Virus record (IMG/VR): IMGVR_UViG_3300029267_001722
Coordinates: 1-28,348 of that record
DNA from: a virus
Direction: 5' to 3' (one strand)
Length of the DNA: 28,348 nucleotides
Under the pieces are notes generated by a model, which searched no databases, had not been told where the DNA came from, and worked only from the letters and a program-made list of their open reading frames with translations. The translations under genes and the position numbers were made by a program. Shown here piece after piece: positions 21,304 to 27,149 of the stretch. Within the stretch, counting starts at the first letter, position 1. Every line of letters starts with the position of its first letter.

Positions 21304-22585
21304 CCTCCCGAAGAACCCGGTCAACAATGCGGTCCGGCAGGCGGCCCTGGTAAGAGAAGGTCATGCCCCGGGCCCTGTGGCCTTGTATTTGCATAGTGGC
21401 CAGGATGTCCGCGCCGCACTCCCCGGCCCAGGTCCTGAAAATATACCGGGGCGCTTTTGAGGTGATCGCCGGGGTGATATTAAGGTCTTCGGAAACCACT
21501 CGCAGCGCCCTGTTGTAGTTCCCCCTCCACGTGCGGTATCCCTCCGGCTCGCTTTCGGGATCCGGTATAAAGTGAAAGGGCCGGCCCCGGTCTTTTCGCC
21601 CGTGCTTTTTCAGTATCTCTATGGCCTGATCAATCAACAGGTTATCCACCAGCTCCCCGCCCCGGCTCCTGTTCTTGTAGCGGTAAAGCCGCACCCGGCC
21701 CCCGGCCACATCCTCCCAGGAGAGGCGAGCCACGTCTACAAGGTCATGTCCCCCGATGTAGACCTGAAAGCAGAAAACGGCCATGCGCTCTGTCATGCGC
21801 TTCGCGTTCGCCTTGGTGGTCCCTGGTCTCGGTTGGTAATCCAATAGCCCCGCAAGCTGCTCGCGGGTGATACGTGGGGGCTCCCGCCGGCGCGATGCGG
21901 GTATAAGACCTGCGAAGGGATTGCCTGCAGGTATCTGCAAGGATGGGCGGCGTTGAGCCTCCAGGTAAACCCGCCGGATGGTGCGCAGGTAAAAGGAAGC
22001 GCCCGACGGTCCGCAGCCCGTGGCGTACTTGCGCTGGATGAAGTCCTGCAGCCATTCGTAGTTCACATCCCGCAGGGCCACGTCCGCTTTAAAGTGCTTG
22101 AGCTGGGCCAGGGTCTCCTCAAAGGCCCGGACAGACTTGCCGGCCGCTGCGAGCTCCGAGGTGTACCTATCCCAAAACTCGTACAGGGTAGGGGCGGAGT
22201 CACCCCGCAGGGATTCGAGGCGCTGCTCCAGAGCGGCGATTTCTGCCTCCCGGTCCTCCGGGCCCTGCTTTATAAAATCACGCGACTGAGCAAAGGAAAA
22301 GCGGTGAGCGTTGCAATGGTTTACCTGCTGCTGAAGCCTGGCCTCACGCCGGGCAATCCAGCCCCTCAAAAAGTTGTAGTTCGGGTGCCTTCGTGTGGGG
22401 CCGTCCTTCCAATGCTCCGCCCGGGAGAAGTACCCGGTTGAGATGTACGCCTTTTTTCCGTACCCGGAAAGGTATATTTTTATCGGGTGCCCGGCCTTTG
22501 CCGTGCTTCTGGTGTCGAGTATGATGCGGGCCTGTATCAAAACCTTGCGAAAACTTTGCGAAAAATACGGGGCAAAAAGGTACAA
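21287..22585 (-). CDS. int: Tyrosine recombinase / phage integrase
   Basis: 432 aa counted from a TTG at 22585; no ATG is available near the N-terminus, and the true start may be a TTG further in (22540). It has an N-terminal arm-binding domain (RKVLIQARIILDTRSTAKAG), a SAM-like core-binding domain (about 130-225, TLYEFWDRYTSELAAAGKSV) and a catalytic domain with YIFRTWAG (Arg384, with Tyr381 in place of His), GHRARG (His403) and nucleophile Tyr412 in MTFSYQG. The usual first Arg is not visible in YIGGHDLVDVARL; related Bacteroidota integrases also deviate there. It lies next to the tRNA-Pro attP and integrates the phage into the host tRNA gene. Confidence 0.88.
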   Translation of the reverse strand: MYLFAPYFSQSFRKVLIQARIILDTRSTAKAGHPIKIYLSGYGKKAYISTGYFSRAEHWKDGPTRRHPNYNFLRGWIARREARLQQQVNHCNAHRFSFAQSRDFIKQGPEDREAEIAALEQRLESLRGDSAPTLYEFWDRYTSELAAAGKSVRAFEETLAQLKHFKADVALRDVNYEWLQDFIQRKYATGCGPSGASFYLRTIRRVYLEAQRRPSLQIPAGNPFAGLIPASRRREPPRITREQLAGLLDYQPRPGTTKANAKRMTERMAVFCFQVYIGGHDLVDVARLSWEDVAGGRVRLYRYKNRSRGGELVDNLLIDQAIEILKKHGRKDRGRPFHFIPDPESEPEGYRTWRGNYNRALRVVSEDLNITPAITSKAPRYIFRTWAGECGADILATMQIQGHRARGMTFSYQGRLPDRIVDRVLREVIAGE

Positions 22586-22602
22586 AAGTAAACGAAAGGC
22601 GC

Positions 22603-22618
22603 AAAAGTATAGTAAATA
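22603..22618 (-). promoter_or_regulatory. Possible integrase promoter -7 region
   Basis: The minus strand has TACTTTTG boxes (TAnnTTTG) immediately upstream of the integrase N-terminus, one here (TATACTTTTGCG) and one nearer the start codon. No correctly spaced TTG is obvious, so the promoter is tentative. Confidence 0.35.
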
Positions 22619-22638
22619 AATCTGAGAGGGTGAAATGA

Positions 22639-22664
22639 AAAAACCCCGGAATACCGGGGCTTTT
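22639..22664 (-). terminator. Terminator between attP tRNA fragment and integrase
   Basis: CCCCGG-AATA-CCGGGG, with a run of six T after the stem on the minus strand and TTTT on the plus strand. It is bidirectional. After integration it would end transcription of the rebuilt host tRNA gene before int. Confidence 0.75.
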
Positions 22665-22668
22665 CAAG

Positions 22669-22720
22669 TGGTCGGGGTGGCAGGATTCGAACCTGCGACC
22701 TCCTGCTCCCAAAGCAGGTA
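22669..22720 (-). other. attP: 3' half of tRNA-Pro(UGG)
   Basis: On the minus strand: anticodon stem CCTGC/GCAGG with loop TTTGGGA (anticodon TGG), variable region, a full T-arm (AGGTTCGAATCCT) and the acceptor 3' strand ending ACCCCGACCA. The D-arm and 5' acceptor are absent; the sequence diverges after 22720. This is the phage-borne part of a host tRNA-Pro gene used as the integration site. Confidence 0.9.
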
Positions 22721-22757
22721 TGTTAATGCTGAAAATCAAATATTTATGTTCACACTA

Positions 22758-22787
22758 TTGTTTATTTGCGAAAAAGTAGTACATTGG
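22758..22787 (+). promoter_or_regulatory. Plus-strand promoter beside attP
   Basis: TTG (22758-22760), 19 nt, TACATTGG (22780-22787), one mismatch from TAnnTTTG. It points toward the terminator at 22836-22863 with no sizeable gene between. Confidence 0.45.
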
Positions 22788-22835
22788 TATTGAATCAGGA
22801 GAGTTCATTTTTCATAGATTGGTTAATGGGGTTAA

Positions 22836-22863
22836 GCCTCGGGAGTTCTCACCCGGGGCTTTT
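22836..22863 (+). terminator. Terminator at the 3' end of the spanin gene
   Basis: GCCTCGGG (22836-22843) pairs with CCCGGGGC (22852-22859), followed by TTTT on the plus strand. It overlaps the last codons and stop of the spanin gene (22849). On the minus strand the tail is weaker (TTAACC). Confidence 0.6.
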
Positions 22864-23325
22864 CACTTTAGTGCCCACAACCAAACCGACGGCAAAGGCC
22901 ACCATGGCTATTGCCAAAACCGCTCCGAAGCTAACCCCGTCACGCTCCACTTCTTTATCCTTCTGCTTCAAGTCAACTTCCGTGGAGGTTTTGCCGGTCT
23001 CCTTAACTGGCGGACAATAGCAATCTGCGTCAAGAAACTCGCGGCCGCGCAGCCTAACGCTCATTACCGCGCCGTTCTCGCCCTCTTTTCGCAGTACCGT
23101 ATCGCGTATCGCGATCTGCGATACTTGGCCCGGAGCCTCGGGCCGGACCGGTTCCTCCCTGGGCGCTGTGATGTACACCCGGTCGGCTGGTGCGTTCCTG
23201 GACCAGGCGGCCTTCTCAATCACCCCGAGACGGGTGCGGGAGACCTCCGCCCGGCGGGATCCGCAGCCGGATATAAGCGTAGCGAGTAATATCGCGAGAA
23301 ATAAGGTGATTCGCCTATGCAACAC
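22849..23325 (-). CDS. Unimolecular spanin (u-spanin) candidate
   Basis: 158 aa from a GTG (a TTG follows). The N-terminal lipoprotein signal has a basic start, hydrophobic core and lipobox LISGC (Cys21). The periplasmic linker includes a charged helical stretch (TSTEVDLKQKDKEVERDG). A C-terminal transmembrane helix (about 132-151, SFGAVLAIAMVAFAVGLVVG) ends in a short basic tail. An outer-membrane lipid anchor plus an inner-membrane C-terminal helix in one chain is the definition of a u-spanin (T1 gp11). It is the last gene of the tail/lysis block, after endolysin and holin-like genes, and would fuse the two membranes at lysis. Confidence 0.65.
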   Translation of the reverse strand: MLHRRITLFLAILLATLISGCGSRRAEVSRTRLGVIEKAAWSRNAPADRVYITAPREEPVRPEAPGQVSQIAIRDTVLRKEGENGAVMSVRLRGREFLDADCYCPPVKETGKTSTEVDLKQKDKEVERDGVSFGAVLAIAMVAFAVGLVVGTKVKSPG

Positions 23326-23372
23326 TATAGTTTACATTTTTACTCATCTGTAAACGTGCTGGTTTACCCTCG

Positions 23373-24230
23373 TCAATTCGTGAGGGTCATTTCAAAGCTG
23401 ATCCCCTTGTGCTTATTGTACTTAAACCTGACAAAGCAACCGCCCAGGTACTTTGGCATTGAGATCCGCTCCACGGCCCAGCCCTTACCGCCGTCAAATT
23501 CCTCCTTATACGTGCCGGTCTTAACGTGCCATTGCCGTTCTATCTCAACCTTGTTTTGGTCTTCCTTCCTGCGATACCTTGCCTGCGGAACAATCCAGCC
23601 GTCATGCGTGTGGCCTGAAAACATGATGTCGCAGTCCGGCATAATGGCCGCATAGCGAACTACGGACAGGGTGCCTTTGGTTATAATACCGCCCCAGTTC
23701 CCGTGGGCATATCCGATATGGACCGGATAAGAGCATGACCCCTTTTTGTAGTTAAACTGAAGCGAGTAGTATCCCTGGTACTCCCCCATCTGCACATTGG
23801 ATCCGGCAATCAAATTAAGACGCTCCACAAAACGGCCCATGATGTCGGTCTCCGCCCGATTGCTGACGCTGGTCTCGTGGTTGCCCTTTGTCACCAGGAT
23901 GATGTTGTGCGCGTACTTCTTGAACTTCTCGGCGGTGTCGTTTATCACAAGGTCCAGGTAGTTGTCTCCGTTGTGCTCCGGCCGTATAGCCGACTTGCTT
24001 TTGCGGGGGTCATACTTCCCTTGCATCAAACAGAAAAGGTCCCCGGTGATTGCGATCATAGCGTCGAGCTCCAGGGCCCGGTCCATGTGCGAGAAGAAAA
24101 GCTCGCGGTTGCATTTTGGATTATCAAAGTGAACATCCGAGCAGACAAACAGGTGTTTTTCGTCCTTTGATTTACAAGGGACTTTAAACCTGTGGTAATT
24201 CCCGGCTACTTCTTTTGCAAGTACATCCAT
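23373..24230 (-). CDS. Calcineurin-like metallophosphoesterase
   Basis: 285 aa (MDVLAKEVAGNYHRFKVPCK). All metal-binding blocks are present: SDVHF (Asp32, His34), TGDL (Asp64), KGNHET (Asn117, His118), GYAHGNWG (His176) and SGHTHD (His207, His209). Such phage proteins may be DNA-repair-type nucleases or phosphatases; the substrate is not evident. It is unusual in that it lies between the endolysin and the spanin. Its ATG is 47 nt inside the endolysin gene. The hairpin ACCCTC/GAGGGT over its stop may terminate. Confidence 0.85.
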   Translation of the reverse strand: MDVLAKEVAGNYHRFKVPCKSKDEKHLFVCSDVHFDNPKCNRELFFSHMDRALELDAMIAITGDLFCLMQGKYDPRKSKSAIRPEHNGDNYLDLVINDTAEKFKKYAHNIILVTKGNHETSVSNRAETDIMGRFVERLNLIAGSNVQMGEYQGYYSLQFNYKKGSCSYPVHIGYAHGNWGGIITKGTLSVVRYAAIMPDCDIMFSGHTHDGWIVPQARYRRKEDQNKVEIERQWHVKTGTYKEEFDGGKGWAVERISMPKYLGGCFVRFKYNKHKGISFEMTLTN

Positions 24231-24633
24231 AAGCTGTAATTAACGGCTCCGGGTCGGTGAGCAGCCCGTGCTTCCATACCTGGTAATGCACGTGGTTTTT
24301 CATCTTCGGGTCCCAATAGCCTGCAATATCTTGTACCTCACCAACGCGCTGTCCTTCAAATACGCGGTCCCCGACCTTGACCTCCGGGGCCACGTACATA
24401 AGCCAGACTCGGTAGGTGTCGTTTGTGATTTCTACGTACCGAAAAGCGAGGTTGTTGGCATAGGGGTATCCCAGCTTGGTTACTACCCCGTGAATGGGGG
24501 AGAGCACCGCGTCGCCGGGTGCGGCCACAAGGTCAAGCCCCTTATGCTTGCGGCTACCCCGTTTGGCCCCATAGTAACCGTGGCCGGTGGGGTCCTCGCC
24601 GCGGAGCTCTATCTTTTCAAGTGGTGATACCAT
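24184..24633 (-). CDS. M23 metallopeptidase endolysin
   Basis: 149 aa (MVSPLEKIELRGEDPTGHGY). It has the LytM/M23 fold: GSRKHKGLDLVAAPGDAV with zinc ligands His30 and Asp34 (HxxxD), PIHGVVTKLG strand, KVGDRVFEGQRVGEV, and KNHVHYQVW with His114 and His116 (HxH). The family's 'Y-A-H' segment is replaced by LMYVAP, so one commonly conserved catalytic His is missing. There is no signal peptide, so release would depend on a holin. It cleaves peptidoglycan cross-links at lysis. It starts directly after the stop of the tail protein gene and overlaps the metallophosphoesterase gene. Confidence 0.82.
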   Translation of the reverse strand: MVSPLEKIELRGEDPTGHGYYGAKRGSRKHKGLDLVAAPGDAVLSPIHGVVTKLGYPYANNLAFRYVEITNDTYRVWLMYVAPEVKVGDRVFEGQRVGEVQDIAGYWDPKMKNHVHYQVWKHGLLTDPEPLITAYGCTCKRSSRELPQV

Positions 24634-25329
24634 TTACGTCACGCTTTTGTTTAAGTATAACCGTGCCTGCCCCGATTGAACCGGCCACGGGTTATCATAG
24701 TTTACTTCGTCTGGCATATTGGTCCCTCCGGTTAAGAAGCCGCCGGAGGCGCTACCGCTCCAGTCGTCACTCTCCACCCGGTTTGCGCTTCGGCTATCAA
24801 AAAGCAGCGTGCCGTCTATCCAGGCCCGGTGCCCGATATTCGGGGCGGCCGCCGCTTCCGGCTGCACCTCCCACACAATAGTATGCGTGCCTCCGTCAAA
24901 CGGCAGAGAAGCCACCGGCACGTCCCAGATGTACTTCGCATCGCCCGAGGCGCTTCCGCTTCCCACAAAGCCCTGAGTGGGCACCGTGGTCATTGCCGTA
25001 CCCCCGTCGCCAAAGCGAAAGCGCAAATGCCCGTTTCGCACCTGTAATATGATACCCCGCCCGGAGCCCCCTTGCTCGAATATCAACCCGGTCGTGGGCG
25101 GAGTAGCGGGCAAAGTGAGGTCAAAGGCAAACACCGCTGCCTCGCTACCAGTCGCCGGAGGCGTCCAGTCAAAGGTTCCCGGGGCCTGCGTGGCATCGGG
25201 TGTACCGAGGTTGGCCTCTGGATCAAAAGGAGCCGCGCCGCCAAACACCTGGACCGATGCCAGGTACGCTGCGGACACCGTGGAGGATCCGAGTCTTAGT
25301 GCGTTTACGGGGCTTGCTCCTAAGTTCAT
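24634..25329 (-). CDS. Tail tip/fibre protein with ConA-lectin-like domain
   Basis: 231 aa (MNLGASPVNALRLGSSTVSA). The N-terminus has the short 'LGSS.V..AYL.S..V' repeat common in phage receptor-binding tail proteins (ALRLGSSTVSAAYLASVQV). From about 50 on it is a beta-sandwich of LamG/concanavalin type: VFAFDLTLPATPPTTGLIFE, GIILQVRNGHLRFRFGDG, HTIVWEVQPE and HRAWIDGTLLFDS, ending GQARLYLNKSVT. It probably binds a cell-surface glycan. Its ATG overlaps the previous stop (ATGA), and its TAA touches the endolysin ATG. Confidence 0.65.
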   Translation of the reverse strand: MNLGASPVNALRLGSSTVSAAYLASVQVFGGAAPFDPEANLGTPDATQAPGTFDWTPPATGSEAAVFAFDLTLPATPPTTGLIFEQGGSGRGIILQVRNGHLRFRFGDGGTAMTTVPTQGFVGSGSASGDAKYIWDVPVASLPFDGGTHTIVWEVQPEAAAAPNIGHRAWIDGTLLFDSRSANRVESDDWSGSASGGFLTGGTNMPDEVNYDNPWPVQSGQARLYLNKSVT

Positions 25330-25547
25330 GAAGTGATAAGGTAAAGCACGTTTGAGTCCGGCGGGGAAAGCGCGTCGTATGCAGCCTGAGAAATCTCCTG
25401 CACCACAATAAGCTGGCGCACCGCTCCGTTATGCCGCAAAAACAGCGTGTTGTCTGGCTCCACCAAACAGAACTCCCCCTCGGCCAGAGCGCCAAGGGTG
25501 GGGGCTCCGCTTGTGGTCTTCCGCTTTATCTGTATGGTGTTGGCCAT
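25326..25547 (-). CDS. Small tail fibre protein, paralog A
   Basis: 73 aa (MANTIQIKRKTTSGAPTLGA). The first 40 residues are a clear paralog of the next gene upstream (MANTIQ-KRK-T-GAP-LG-LA-GE-CLV-PD). The end, ISQAAYDALSPPDSNVLYLI, resembles the tail-fibre motif 'yda l ... pntLYliv'. It probably forms a small trimeric or assembly-linker domain in the tail tip. It lies 3 nt after the paralog and overlaps the ConA-like gene by 4 nt. Confidence 0.65.
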   Translation of the reverse strand: MANTIQIKRKTTSGAPTLGALAEGEFCLVEPDNTLFLRHNGAVRQLIVVQEISQAAYDALSPPDSNVLYLITS

Positions 25548-25550
25548 AGG

Positions 25551-26039
25551 TTAAATGGTTCCGCCGTCAATAGTGCTGTTAGCGTCGAGCTTTGCTGCCA
25601 AGGACGCTGTGATGGTTGCTGAAAAGTTCGGGTCATCCCCAAGGGCTGCGGCCAGCTCGTTGAGCGTGTCAAGCGTCCCCGGAGCAGCAGCCACAAGTGC
25701 GCTGATTGCCGCCTGTACAAAAGCTGTGGTTGCAATCTGCGTGGTGCTTGTACCTCCTGCAGCTGTGGGAGCCGTAGGCGTCCCGGAAAGCGCCGGAGAG
25801 GCCAGGGGTGCTTTTGCGTCCAGGGCGTTCTGCAGGTCGGTCTGAGAGGAAAGGGTCCCGGTGATACCGCCCCAGGCCGTAGCGCCAGCGGCTCCGATCG
25901 GCCCGATAAGGGTCCCGGCGTCCTTTTTCCAGTACATGGTCTCATCCGGGATAACCAGACAGACCTCGCCCACAGCCAGGCTCCCGAGAGAGGGAGCGCC
26001 AGCCGTGGCCTTGCGTTTTAGTTGAATAGTGTTTGCCAT
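25551..26039 (-). CDS. Tail fibre protein, paralog B (collagen/repeat type)
   Basis: 162 aa (MANTIQLKRKATAGAPSLGS). An N-terminal domain of about 40 residues is shared with paralog A. Then a Gly/Ala region (GPIGAAGATAWGGITG) and the tail-fibre repeat signature LASPALSGTPTAPTAAGGTS plus TTQIATTAFVQAAISALVAA, well known in phage fibre shafts. The C-terminal helix DTLNELAAALGDDPNFSATI is likewise typical. It carries the receptor-binding tail shaft. The next ATG follows after 3 nt. Confidence 0.75.
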   Translation of the reverse strand: MANTIQLKRKATAGAPSLGSLAVGEVCLVIPDETMYWKKDAGTLIGPIGAAGATAWGGITGTLSSQTDLQNALDAKAPLASPALSGTPTAPTAAGGTSTTQIATTAFVQAAISALVAAAPGTLDTLNELAAALGDDPNFSATITASLAAKLDANSTIDGGTI

Positions 26040-26049
26040 TGCTTGTATG

Positions 26050-26268
26050 TTACATTAAAAGTCCTCCGTTTATAGTACCGTTATCTCTCCACGCCTCCAG
26101 GGCCGTCACCCTTCCATCCATCCCGGGGTCCGACACAGTAACCTGCGGCAGGGGGCCGGTTTCAATCACGCCTCCGCCTGCTGCGCTTGCTTCGATTATT
26201 CTCACCGAAGCGCCCTGGCCTTGCACAGCTATTCCAACATTGCCCGAGGGCCCTTGTACTGTTATCAT
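26050..26268 (-). CDS. Short tail fibre/tip protein, unknown
   Basis: 72 aa (MITVQGPSGNVGIAVQGQGA). Gly/Val-rich beta strands, then a helix DGRVTALEAWRDNGTINGGLL, typical of a fibre coiled-coil segment. The motif at the end (NGTINGGLLM) resembles the C-terminal NSTIDGGTI of paralog B. Its ATG overlaps the previous gene's TGA (26265-26268). Confidence 0.6.
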   Translation of the reverse strand: MITVQGPSGNVGIAVQGQGASVRIIEASAAGGGVIETGPLPQVTVSDPGMDGRVTALEAWRDNGTINGGLLM

Positions 26269-26576
26269 GCTACCTCCAGCTTTATGCCGATGCGCAAATA
26301 GGCTCCGACCACCTTTGTGTCGGATACCAGCACGCCGGTGTATGTTTTCCTTTTGGCGATCTCTGCGCCGATGTTCCAGGCAATACTGCTGGCCCCAAGT
26401 GTCAGTCCGGATCCCACGGTGTAGACTTGCTCGGTGGGCAGGCCCTCGTCAAGGGTTAGGGTGTATCCGGTGTCCATAGAAGCAATGCCCGACCAGGTAA
26501 CCACAGCAGAAGTGCCGAAGTCCATTTTGACTACTGTTTGGGCCGTTTGCCGAAGGTCAATAATTGTCTGGTTCAT
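26265..26576 (-). CDS. Baseplate/tail fibre-associated protein, unknown
   Basis: 103 aa (MNQTIIDLRQTAQTVVKMDF). Beta-rich throughout (VVTWSGIASMDTGYTLTLDE, TYTGVLVSDTKVVGAYLRIG), like the N-terminal domain of baseplate upper or fibre-linking proteins. It is the first of the coupled run of tail-tip genes. No family call. Confidence 0.55.
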   Translation of the reverse strand: MNQTIIDLRQTAQTVVKMDFGTSAVVTWSGIASMDTGYTLTLDEGLPTEQVYTVGSGLTLGASSIAWNIGAEIAKRKTYTGVLVSDTKVVGAYLRIGIKLEVA

Positions 26577-26588
26577 TACTCGCCTGTT

Positions 26589-26783
26589 TTACGAAAACCA
26601 ACTTTTAAAAAACGCCCTCCAGCTCCCGTCGTATTTTTCATTTACCACCCTTATTTTAAGCATGGATGCAAAGTAGACCGTAGCCACAATGCTGGTGATG
26701 ATCGAGAAAACGCCCTGGATGGACAAAGAGGCCCATACCCAAAAGGCTAAGATTGTTGCGCTTTTTATCATTGAATCGTCCAC
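26589..26783 (-). CDS. Small membrane protein, holin-like (second)
   Basis: 64 aa, GTG start at 26783 (MDDSMIKSATILAFWVWASL; an internal ATG lies at residue 5). There are two hydrophobic helices (about 8-23 and 24-42), then a basic C-terminus (RAFFKSWFS). The GTG overlaps the previous stop TAG by one base (TAGTG). Paired with the 85-aa membrane protein, it may be a holin, antiholin or holin partner. It is assigned by topology and position, as there is no conserved motif. Confidence 0.5.
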   Translation of the reverse strand: MDDSMIKSATILAFWVWASLSIQGVFSIITSIVATVYFASMLKIRVVNEKYDGSWRAFFKSWFS

Positions 26784-27040
26784 TACTCCTTATCAACTCC
26801 TTTTTTAAACCTACTCTTAAACGCCCCTAAAACTGTTTTGGGAGCCGCCATTAAAACCGTGCCAAGGACAAACGCACCAAGCGGAACTATCAATACTCCT
26901 GTGTCCGCCCAACTGCTAATATGGTCGTATGTCCCTTTTACGTACTGAATGACTGGCCTTGACGCGATAATAAGCCCGACAACAAGGGCGAACCACTCCC
27001 AGAAGCCATAGTTTTTAAACCCCTGAATTACTCTGCTCAT
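26783..27040 (-). CDS. Small membrane protein, holin-like (first)
   Basis: 85 aa (MSRVIQGFKNYGFWEWFALV). Two transmembrane segments (about 13-31, WFALVVGLIIASRPVIQYV, and 48-67, VLIVPLGAFVLGTVLMAAPK) with a basic tail RFKKGVDKE. Size and class II-type topology fit a holin that releases the signal-less M23 endolysin. The start codon is inside the upstream 44-aa gene's 3' end, and its stop overlaps the next gene's GTG. Confidence 0.55.
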   Translation of the reverse strand: MSRVIQGFKNYGFWEWFALVVGLIIASRPVIQYVKGTYDHISSWADTGVLIVPLGAFVLGTVLMAAPKTVLGAFKSRFKKGVDKE

Positions 27041-27149
27041 AGTCTTTGTTTTTATATTTTTCCTTTCTGGTGTACTTCTTCCTGTTGCGATAAATATTGG
27101 GCCGGGTTGCAGCTTTTTCTTCCTGATATGTCCTAACTATCTTTTTCAT
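27015..27149 (-). CDS. Small, very basic protein, unknown
   Basis: 44 aa (MKKIVRTYQEEKAATRPNIY, ending KDYEQSNSGV), with many Lys, Arg and Tyr. The ATG overlaps the tailspike stop in ATGA form (27146-27149), and the 3' end overlaps the holin-like gene start by 26 nt. That chain of overlaps is the reason to accept it. Function unknown. Confidence 0.5.
   Translation of the reverse strand: MKKIVRTYQEEKAATRPNIYRNRKKYTRKEKYKNKDYEQSNSGV

Noticed and set aside
22669-22720. Functional tRNA-Pro gene
   Set aside because: Only the anticodon arm and 3' half are present; the D-arm and 5' acceptor strand are missing.
24634-26576. Diversity-generating retroelement target or invertible fibre cassette
   Set aside because: No reverse transcriptase, no template repeat and no inverted repeats with an invertase were found in the window.
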